Of a DNA stretch of 64,000 bases, positions 43,659 to 50,599 are shown in pieces. A model generated the notes under the pieces. The model saw only the letters and a list, made by a program, of their open reading frames with translations, searched no databases and was not told the DNA's origin. The stretch spans positions 1-64,000 of the forward strand of contig CACZCK010000014.1 in the NCBI GenBank assembly GCA_902779675.1. Reading direction: 5' to 3'. The stretch comes from an uncultured Coriobacteriaceae bacterium. GTDB taxonomy: Bacteria > Actinomycetota > Coriobacteriia > Coriobacteriales > Atopobiaceae. The first letter of the stretch is position 1. Each line of letters opens with the position of its first letter. The translations under genes and the position numbers were made by a program.

Positions 43659-44459
43659 ATGCTGCACTTGGCCTGCGACACCCATACCCACACCACGTTC
43701 TCGCGCCACGCATACTCCACCGTTGAGGAGAACGTGCGCGCGGCGGCCGAGTTGCTCTTTGAGCTGCTGGGTGTGACGGATCACTTTTCTCCGATGGTGC
43801 ATCCCGAGGTGCAGACAGGGGTCGACCTACGCGACTACCAGCATTTTCTCAATTTTGAGGTGTGGCCAAAGACATGGCATGGGGTGCGGCTCATGCATGG
43901 CTGCGAAGCTGACATCGTGGATCTCGAGGGACATCTGTACGGCTGGGACATGCCGGTGGATCGCGGATTGGGCGGGCCTTATGCCTGGCGCGACACGCTG
44001 CAGGAGGCGGTGTTCCGCGACTGCGACTACGTGATTGCCAGCGTGCACGCGCATGCCTGGGCCGAAGGCGCCACGCGCGAGCAGGTCACGCAGATGTATA
44101 TCCACGCGCTCGAGCACCCCAAGGTGCTCATCCTGGGGCACATCGGCCGTTCCGGCTTGGACTTTGACGTGGACGAGGTCTGTGCCGCTGCCCGCGACCT
44201 GGGCAAGCTCATCGAGATCAACGAGAGCAGCCTGTACGGCCGCCATAACACCAGCGATCGCTGCCGTCATATTGCAAAGCGTTGCATGGCGGTGGGCTGC
44301 ATGGTGTCCACGGGCTCCGACGCGCATATCTCGCACGACGTGGCGCGCCTGGACCACACGCGCGAGCTGCTCGAGAGCATGGGCTTCTCTGCGCGGCTCG
44401 TTGCTACGCGCGATGCCGAGACGTTCCTGGGCGTGTGCGAGGCTGCGGTCGCCAAGTAG
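43659..44459 (+). CDS. PHP-domain phosphatase (YcdX-like)
   Basis: A 266-aa polymerase-and-histidinol-phosphatase (PHP) protein. Metal ligands occur as DTHTHTTFS at the N-terminus, TDHF, the glutamate of HGCEADI, SVHAH, GHIGR and GSDAH. It is closest to YcdX-type phosphatases rather than the larger histidinol phosphatase, since no his genes are nearby. GAAGGAG precedes the ATG. Convergent with xth, 12 nt apart. Confidence 0.85.
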   Translation: MLHLACDTHTHTTFSRHAYSTVEENVRAAAELLFELLGVTDHFSPMVHPEVQTGVDLRDYQHFLNFEVWPKTWHGVRLMHGCEADIVDLEGHLYGWDMPVDRGLGGPYAWRDTLQEAVFRDCDYVIASVHAHAWAEGATREQVTQMYIHALEHPKVLILGHIGRSGLDFDVDEVCAAARDLGKLIEINESSLYGRHNTSDRCRHIAKRCMAVGCMVSTGSDAHISHDVARLDHTRELLESMGFSARLVATRDAETFLGVCEAAVAK

Positions 44460-44471
44460 GTCCGTCGCCCC

Positions 44472-45269
44472 CTACAGCTCGATGGAGAGACCCACCGGGC
44501 AGTGGTCGCTGCCAAAGACCTCGTTGTAGATGTAGGCGCCAGTGACCTGGCTGGCCACGCGGTCGCTCACCAAGAAGTAATCGATGCGCCAACCGGTGTT
44601 GCGCTCGCGCGCACGGCCGCGGTAGCTCCACCAGCTGTAGGCTCCCTCCAGCTCGGGGAAGCGCGCACGGAAGGTATCGGTAAAGCCAGCGTCCAGCAGC
44701 TTGCCAAAGCTCTCGCGCTCCTCGTCCGAGAAGCCGGGGTTCTCGTGGTTGGTCTTGGGGTTCTTGAGGTCGATCTCCTCGTGGGCCACGTTGAAGTCGC
44801 CGCAGGTGACCACGGGCTTGTCGGCGTCGAGTTCGCGCAGGAAGTCGCGGTAGCGGGCGTCCCATGTCAGGCGCGTCTCGATGCGGCGCAGTCCGTCCTG
44901 GGCGTTAGGGGTGTAAACGTCCACGAACCAGTAGGAGGGAAACTCGAGCGCGCAGACGCGGCCCTCGTCGTCTGCCACCTCGCAGCCAATCTGCCGGATG
45001 ACCTGCAGTGGCTCCTCGCGGCTCCACACGGCCGTGCCCGAGTAGCCCTTGCGGTCGGCGTAGTTCCACGTCTGGTGGTACCCCTCAAACTGGATGTCCT
45101 TGAGCTTGGCGCGTTGGTCGTCCTGCAGCTTGGTCTCCTGGATGGCAAAGACGTCGGCGTCGAACTGCGCAAAGATCTGCGGGAACGACGGGTCCTTCTT
45201 GAGCGTGGCACGCAGGCCGTTGACGTTCCAGGAAACGAGGCGCAGCTCGCGGGTGGTGGCGTTGGGCAT
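44472..45269 (-). CDS. xth: exodeoxyribonuclease III
   Basis: A 265-aa EEP-family nuclease. SWNVNGLRA, IQETKL (metal Glu), GDFNVAHEEIDL and the final SDHCPVGL (catalytic His) are in order. An AP endonuclease and 3'-5' exonuclease of base-excision repair. AAGGAGCCCCC precedes the ATG. It is a single gene next to the inverted-repeat element at 45392. Confidence 0.95.
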   Translation of the reverse strand: MPNATTRELRLVSWNVNGLRATLKKDPSFPQIFAQFDADVFAIQETKLQDDQRAKLKDIQFEGYHQTWNYADRKGYSGTAVWSREEPLQVIRQIGCEVADDEGRVCALEFPSYWFVDVYTPNAQDGLRRIETRLTWDARYRDFLRELDADKPVVTCGDFNVAHEEIDLKNPKTNHENPGFSDEERESFGKLLDAGFTDTFRARFPELEGAYSWWSYRGRARERNTGWRIDYFLVSDRVASQVTGAYIYNEVFGSDHCPVGLSIEL

Positions 45270-45391
45270 GGGGGCTCCTTGCGTAGCGGTTGACCATGCA
45301 AGTATATCCGAGGGTGCAGCGCATCCATAGTGCCAGGCTCGGGTCTGGCATCGAGCCCGAAAGGCGTTTGCGGAGAGCAGGGCATCATTTA

Positions 45392-45541
45392 GTTCAAGAA
45401 ACTCCGTTAGTGTGTCAACTCTCTTGGCGGGATGCCGATGGCGTGGACTAGCCCTAACAAAACCGCAGGTGAATCAATATCAATATTTGAATAAATAGCT
45501 GATTGCGCGATCTCATTACACACTAACGGAGTTTCTTGAAC
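45392..45541. mobile_element. 150-bp MITE-like element with 24-bp terminal inverted repeats
   Basis: Positions 45392-45415 and 45518-45541 are perfect 24-bp reverse complements bounding a 102-bp interior whose right half is AT-rich (AATCAATATCAATATTTG). It encodes nothing. No convincing target-site duplication is visible at the outer edges. It could be a miniature transposable element or a large regulatory hairpin. It occupies most of the roughly 335-bp gap between xth and the patatin gene. Confidence 0.6.
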
Positions 45542-45605
45542 ACTTTTTGCCCGTGTCACCCAGGAGACCAGCCGTTATGGGTTTGCAGGAGCGCTGTCTG
45601 TACGT

Positions 45606-46529
45606 CTACATCCCAGCAAAATCCAGCACCCGCGGCAGCTCGTCGACGAGCTGCGCGTGACCCATGGCGTAGGCGCGCTGCAGCCGCGTGGTGTCGAGCG
45701 TGCCGTTGCTCACGGGCATCTCGTTGGGGCGCACGACTAGGGCGCGACCCTCGCGTTCCAGCTGTGCGATTCGGTCGAGCTCGGCGTTGTAGCGTTCGGG
45801 CCTGGTCAGCGTCGCCTCAAGCACGTGGGGCCAGCGGGCCAGCAGGCGGCCGTACACGGCTCGTTCGACGGCCGAGACGGGCTTCTTGCGGTACCCGGCT
45901 GGCCGGGTGGCCAGCATCACAAAGCGTTCATAGCCATCCATCTCGGCCAGACGCAGTGGCAGCCCTGCACCGATGCCCAGCCCGCCGTCAAAGAACGTCC
46001 GTCCGTCCAGGGGCAGAGGCTTCATGGCTACGGGGATGGTGGAGCTCGCGCGCACGCAGTTGATCATGCGCCAGACGTCGGGCATGTCATCCTTGGTGAA
46101 GGTGACCGTCTGGCCGGTGGCGGCCTCGAAGGCCTGGATGCGTATGCGTGCGGGGTTGGCGCAGAACGTGTCCCACGCAAAGCCGCAGAAGCCGTCGCGG
46201 ATGCAGCCCTCGTAGAGGTAGTCCGCGTTAAAGTAGCCGCGTCCACGCAGGAAGCTGCCCATGCCGCCCACGGGCTCGTTGCCGTCTATGGCCAGGAAGG
46301 CCATGTGCACGCGCGTCTGGTCGCGTGAGACGTAGTTGATGGTGTGGCTCGCCCCGGCGGAGAGGCCGCAGACGTAGTCAAAGTAGATGCCCCGCTCGAG
46401 CAGTAGGTTGACCATGCCGGCAGTGTAGGCGCCGCGATACCCGCCTCCCTCGAAGACGAGTGCGCATCCGTGCACGTTGTTGACGACAGGCGCGTCAGGC
46501 GCGCCAGCGACAGGTGTTGCAGACTCCAT
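45606..46529 (-). CDS. patatin-like phospholipase
   Basis: A 307-aa patatin. GGGYRG (28-33) is the oxyanion loop, GLSAG (55-59) places the nucleophile at S57, and DGG gives the dyad aspartate D181. It should hydrolyse acyl lipids. There is no signal peptide, so it is cytoplasmic. The start at 46529 follows GAGGGG; the longer frame has no such site. It diverges from the TIR pair. Patatins serve as effectors in some immune operons, but this one is also like stand-alone housekeeping members. Confidence 0.85.
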   Translation of the reverse strand: MESATPVAGAPDAPVVNNVHGCALVFEGGGYRGAYTAGMVNLLLERGIYFDYVCGLSAGASHTINYVSRDQTRVHMAFLAIDGNEPVGGMGSFLRGRGYFNADYLYEGCIRDGFCGFAWDTFCANPARIRIQAFEAATGQTVTFTKDDMPDVWRMINCVRASSTIPVAMKPLPLDGRTFFDGGLGIGAGLPLRLAEMDGYERFVMLATRPAGYRKKPVSAVERAVYGRLLARWPHVLEATLTRPERYNAELDRIAQLEREGRALVVRPNEMPVSNGTLDTTRLQRAYAMGHAQLVDELPRVLDFAGM

Positions 46530-46629
46530 GCGTGTCCCCTCAGACGTGGCCCTCACATGATGGTACACCCCTTCTGCCTATGTGTATTGCCAGTGCGGGC
46601 ACCATGGCCGTTTGTCCGAGAGCCTACGG

Positions 46630-46635
46630 TATGCT
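46630..46635 (+). promoter_or_regulatory. candidate -10 of the first TIR-membrane gene
   Basis: TATGCT about 65 bp before the start codon in the divergent gap with patatin. The -35 is unclear. Confidence 0.35.
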
Positions 46636-46700
46636 CGCTTGGAGGCGTGGCGAGGGGACACGCTTGCGCCTCATAACTGATTCGCTGCAGCTACGGGTGG

Positions 46701-47873
46701 GTGAGGCGCTTGTTCTTCATCAGTTACAAGAGTCAGGAGTTCGAGCAGGCGAGCGCCGTGAAGCGCACGCTCGAGGATGCCGGTATGCCCTGCTGGATGG
46801 CGCCCGACTCCATTGAGCCGGGCAGCGAGTACGGCAGGCAGATCACTGACGCCATCCGCAACTGCGATGCGCTCGTGCTGGTGCTCTCTGCGCTCTCACA
46901 GACGTCCATGCCCGTGCTCAGCGAGGTCGACCTGGCGATGTCGTTCAAGAAGACCGTCATCCCCTTTCATCTCGACGAGTCCGAGCTCACCGATGCCTTC
47001 CTCTTCCGTCTGGGAATCTTCCAGCGTATCGAGGCTGCGCGTGACCTTGAGGACGCTTACGGCGACCTCGTCGAGCGCGCACGGAAGGTTCTCGAGGAGC
47101 GCGCAAAGGAGGATCCGACTCAGGTGGGGGACTCTCGTGGGTCCGCCTCGGCAGGCGGGCGGGCTATCGAGCGTCGACCAAAGGCATCCGTGCGCGCATC
47201 CGAGGGCGTGGCGCCTGGTGCAAGGACTAAGACGGCAGAGCCCGCGGACAAGGGGCAGCTTGCAAAGGGAACTGCCATCCTGTTTCTCTTGATGATGGTT
47301 GCCTATGGCCTGTTCATGTGGCTGACGACGTTGGACGCTGCCTATGACATGTGGCAGACCTACGTTGCGGTGGGTCTTGCGCTGGTGCTGAACAACGACT
47401 TCACAGTCGGTCTCTACCAGCTGTTTGCGCTGTGGGAGCAGGATACGACGGGGTGGCTTAGGCGTCTGCTGCAGTCACCGGCACGACCGCTGGTGGTGCT
47501 TGGGTTGACGGTGCCGGCTGCGATCGTTGCTGGTTACACCGATGCGACGGCCTCGGCATTGCCTGCCAACGCTGCGGCGACTGCGCTCATGGTGCTGGTG
47601 TTCTGCGTCTACATGGAGCTGAGCAAGCTGGTTGTCGCCAAGGCTCCGCTGCTTGCGAAGCGCATTGGCCAGGCAGCCGCATGCGCCGTCTTTGCGATAG
47701 TCAGCTTCGTGCTCATCATCCTGCTCAATCTGGAAGTCCGTGGCTTCTCGGTGATGCAGATTCTGAGCGTTATTGCGGTGACGCTGTGCATCGTGGCGTT
47801 TGGTGGGTTGCTGGCCTTGCCGTGCAATGCGGCATATCGGTATGCGAGGAAGCTTATCAGCAACAAGGGGTAG
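46701..47873 (+). CDS. TIR-domain polytopic membrane protein
   Basis: A 390-aa protein. Residues 1-130 are a TIR domain (LFFISYKSQEFEQA, APDSIEPGSEYG, SMPVLSEVDLAM with E75 at the NADase position). A charged linker follows, then about six transmembrane helices between 190 and 380. The N-terminal TIR must be cytoplasmic. The start is GTG 46701, though TTG 46710 is possible by analogy with the next gene. The paralogous TIR gene lies 81 nt downstream. The membrane part matches nothing I know; it could sense membrane state. Function inferred only. Confidence 0.8.
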   Translation: MRRLFFISYKSQEFEQASAVKRTLEDAGMPCWMAPDSIEPGSEYGRQITDAIRNCDALVLVLSALSQTSMPVLSEVDLAMSFKKTVIPFHLDESELTDAFLFRLGIFQRIEAARDLEDAYGDLVERARKVLEERAKEDPTQVGDSRGSASAGGRAIERRPKASVRASEGVAPGARTKTAEPADKGQLAKGTAILFLLMMVAYGLFMWLTTLDAAYDMWQTYVAVGLALVLNNDFTVGLYQLFALWEQDTTGWLRRLLQSPARPLVVLGLTVPAAIVAGYTDATASALPANAAATALMVLVFCVYMELSKLVVAKAPLLAKRIGQAAACAVFAIVSFVLIILLNLEVRGFSVMQILSVIAVTLCIVAFGGLLALPCNAAYRYARKLISNKG

Positions 47874-47954
47874 TTACCTGGCGTTCTGCTCGCCTGACGG
47901 ACGAGGGGCAGACGTACCGAACGGCTACACGATAGGCTATTGGAGGGGGAGCCC

Positions 47955-48671
47955 GTGATCTTCATCAGCTACAAGAGCGAGGAGTCTGCGCAGGCGCATG
48001 CCGTGTGCAGCTTGCTCGAAGCCAACGGCATCGACTGCTGGATGGCGCCGGACTCCATCGAGCCCGGTGGCGAGTACGGCACGCAGATCACCAATGCCGT
48101 GCGCACGTGCGACGCGCTGGTGTTGCTGCTGACGGAAGCTGCCCAGGCCTCGACGTACGTGCTGAGCGAGATCGACCTCGCCATGACTTTCAAGAAGGAC
48201 ATCGTTCCCCTGCACTTGGACGATGTCGAGCTCAATGACGCGTTTCTCTTTCGCATTGGTGTGATGCAGCGCATCGAGGCGCCCGGTCACGCCGAGGAGG
48301 CCTGTCGGGACTTGGTCATGCGCCTGCGCAAGGTCGGTCTCGCGCGGGGTGAGGGCCAGGTGGCGCCCGAGGAGCTACTCGTACCGGTCGTGGTGCCCGA
48401 TGGCGTGGTGAGGACGCTTGAGCAGGTGCAAGGGGCGCGCGTCGCGGCGAACGAGGCGCCGAGGCGCCTGAGCTTCTCGAGCGCGCGCTTCCACCTGATC
48501 ATCTGCGGTGTCCTGGCTGCGGCGTTTGTGGTCATCGCACAGTTTGACCCGAACGCCGAATGGCTCATTACCTCCGTCGTGCTGTTCGCCCTCTTGTTCG
48601 AGGTGATCGCCGCGGTGGTACTGGGTCTGAGCAACTTCATCTCGCGGCGGAGGCGCAGCGGCAGGGCGTAA
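47955..48671 (+). CDS. TIR-domain protein with two C-terminal membrane helices
   Basis: A 238-aa protein. The TIR domain (IFISYKSEESAQAH, APDSIEPGGEYG, STYVLSEIDLAM with E72) is a close paralogue of the one upstream. The membrane part is reduced to two helices (about 180-225). The start is GTG 47955, chosen because GGAGGGGG lies five bases upstream and the TIR strand begins there; TTG 47940 would include that site. The sirtuin gene follows 83 nt later on the same strand. NAD+ hydrolysis or signalling is inferred from the retained glutamate. Confidence 0.8.
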   Translation: MIFISYKSEESAQAHAVCSLLEANGIDCWMAPDSIEPGGEYGTQITNAVRTCDALVLLLTEAAQASTYVLSEIDLAMTFKKDIVPLHLDDVELNDAFLFRIGVMQRIEAPGHAEEACRDLVMRLRKVGLARGEGQVAPEELLVPVVVPDGVVRTLEQVQGARVAANEAPRRLSFSSARFHLIICGVLAAAFVVIAQFDPNAEWLITSVVLFALLFEVIAAVVLGLSNFISRRRRSGRA

Positions 48672-48754
48672 AGGCGGCCCCGGCCTCCGGGTGGTCGGAC
48701 CCCGCCTGGCTGCGTGGCGTGCTAGCATAGCCTCAGGCGACGAGGGGAGGACCC

Positions 48755-49492
48755 ATGGCGAGGACCATTACCGATCCGCAGGAGGCGGCACTCGAGCTCA
48801 AGGAGCGTGTGGGCAAGGCGCGGCGCGTGGTCTTCTTTGGCGGCGCGGGCGTCTCCACAGCCAGTGGCATCCCCGACTTCCGCAGTGCCGACGGCCTCTA
48901 CCACCAGCACTTCAAGTACCCTCCCGAGACCATGCTCTCGCACAGTTTCTACGAGACGCATACCGCGGAGTTCTTTGACTTCTACCGCGAGCGCATGATC
49001 TGCCTCACCGCCAAGCCCAACCAGGCGCACTACAAGCTGGCCGAGCTCGAGCGCGACGGCAAGCTGCTTGCCGTGGTGACACAGAACATCGACGGCCTGC
49101 ATCAGGCGGCCGGGTCCAAGGCCGTGCTGGAGCTGCATGGCTCGGTACATCGCAACATCTGCCGCCGCTGTGGGCACGTGCATTCGGCGGAGTGGATCCT
49201 CTCCACCACCGGCGTGCCGCGCTGCGAGAAGTGTGGCGGCCAGGTGAAGCCCGACGTGGTGCTTTACGAGGAGAGCCTGGACGACGACGTGATTACCACC
49301 AGCCTGCGCGCCATCGCCAGCTGCGACATGCTCATCGTGGGTGGCACGAGTTTGGTGGTCTACCCGGCGGCGGGGCTCATTCGTTACTTCCAGGGCGACC
49401 AGCTGGTCATTTGCAACCTGCAGCCCACGCCGCAGGACGCCAGCGCCGACCTCGTCTGCGCCTGCGACATCGCCAAGGCCTTCGCCTGGTAG
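48755..49492 (+). CDS. sirtuin, NAD+-dependent protein deacylase
   Basis: A 245-aa Sir2 protein. GAGVSTASGIPDFRS (30-44) and TQNIDGLH (109-116) bind NAD+; H128 (LELHGS) is catalytic; C136, C139, C157 and C160 bind zinc. All residues needed for deacylation are present, so this looks like a normal CobB-type enzyme, not a NADase such as ThsA. It uses NAD+, the same metabolite its two TIR neighbours may cleave. GGGGAGG precedes the ATG. Confidence 0.93.
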   Translation: MARTITDPQEAALELKERVGKARRVVFFGGAGVSTASGIPDFRSADGLYHQHFKYPPETMLSHSFYETHTAEFFDFYRERMICLTAKPNQAHYKLAELERDGKLLAVVTQNIDGLHQAAGSKAVLELHGSVHRNICRRCGHVHSAEWILSTTGVPRCEKCGGQVKPDVVLYEESLDDDVITTSLRAIASCDMLIVGGTSLVVYPAAGLIRYFQGDQLVICNLQPTPQDASADLVCACDIAKAFAW

Positions 49493-49536
49493 GCCTGCCT
49501 GCCTTTTCCCGTTGGTTGGCGGCGCACGCCAGAACG

Positions 49537-50298
49537 CTAGCCCTTGGTGAGGGGCCGTGCGGTGACTTCGACCCAGGCGGGCTTGAACCCGCTGGCCAGG
49601 GCGTTGCGAACCGACCTCACGTTGCTCCAGGCGGCGCAGTAGAAGGGCACTTTGCCACGAGCAAAGGTCTCGCGCGCGAGGCGGTTGGTGAGCGCCGTGG
49701 CAATACCCTGACGGCGATGGCTGGGCAACACGTCGATGCCGATCTGCCACATGTAGGCGCAGTCAGCCGAGCAACCGGCAAGACCGACGAGCGTGCTGCC
49801 GTCGTAGGCGCCCACACCCAACACGTCCAGCTGTGGACGCTTGTCGCAGAGCGCGTTGGACCAAGCGGGCAGGTAGAGGTCGCGGAAGTCCTCGGGACCC
49901 AGAACGCGCAGCTCAAAGAGGCAGGGGGGCTCTGCCGCGAATACCGCATCAACGTCGGGTAGGAAGTACTCCGCCTGGTACTGCACGCGAGCACCTACGG
50001 GTGCGAGCAGCTCGTTGAGGCGGTAGAGCTCGGGCGTCTCAAAGGCGTCGTGCACGGCGTCGAGCGAGTCGAGCCACGAGGCCACCGGCTCCGCCAGCGC
50101 CTCGGTGCAGCAGGCCACCACGTTGCTCCCGTATGAGACCAGGTCGCAGACCTGCGGCGGCTCGTGGTATGCGGGCAGTCCCTCGCGCGGCTGGCTCACG
50201 CGTACCAGGTTCTCTGTGGCAAGGAAGTCCTTTGGCTCGCAGCAGCAGTTGATGGCCGATTGTGCCAGTGCGGTCTCAAGGATATCGGTGTTGGTCAT
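49537..50298 (-). CDS. GNAT-family N-acetyltransferase
   Basis: A 253-aa protein. The C-terminal third has the GNAT acetyl-CoA loop (IDVLPSHRRQGIATALTNRL) and a following beta-strand pair. The first half is a non-GNAT region of unknown role. The start at 50298 follows GAGAAGG; the upstream part of the open frame is not supported. The target is unknown. It is convergent with the sirtuin gene, but that alone does not link acetylation and deacetylation. Confidence 0.75.
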   Translation of the reverse strand: MTNTDILETALAQSAINCCCEPKDFLATENLVRVSQPREGLPAYHEPPQVCDLVSYGSNVVACCTEALAEPVASWLDSLDAVHDAFETPELYRLNELLAPVGARVQYQAEYFLPDVDAVFAAEPPCLFELRVLGPEDFRDLYLPAWSNALCDKRPQLDVLGVGAYDGSTLVGLAGCSADCAYMWQIGIDVLPSHRRQGIATALTNRLARETFARGKVPFYCAAWSNVRSVRNALASGFKPAWVEVTARPLTKG

Positions 50299-50388
50299 GG
50301 GGCCTTCTCTGGTGGGTTTTGCACGCGTGGTCCTGTGGCCAAAGCTTAGCATGGGCAGACGTGCTTGCATTGCGCACCTCGTGGCTGT

Positions 50389-50481
50389 CTGGTCACCTCG
50401 GACAAGCAGCTCATACAGAAGGCCACGGTGCCGGCGCTTACCCCGGCCGACATGACCGCCTTGCTCGAGACACGCGTGTAG
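50389..50481 (+). pseudogene. possible C-terminal gene relic
   Basis: A short open stretch reads LVTSDKQLIQKATVPALTPA and continues DMTALLETRV to a stop, with ordinary coding-like codon use but no start or ribosome-binding site. It lies in the roughly 300-bp gap between the GNAT and GH3 genes. It may be the tail of a lost gene. Family not recognised. Confidence 0.25.
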
Positions 50482-50599
50482 CCTGTACCCTCGTTCTGCC
50501 AAACGTGACGCCACATCGACCGATTGCGACAGGGGAGGGGTCAGGCCGCGCGCATGTCGTACTCTCAGACTCGAGAAAAGTCGGCTGAGAGGACCTCGC

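Noticed and set aside
48755..49492. Sirtuin as a ThsA-like antiviral NADase
   Set aside because: All four zinc cysteines and the catalytic His of protein deacylases are present and there is no SLOG domain, so a normal CobB-type enzyme is the simpler reading.
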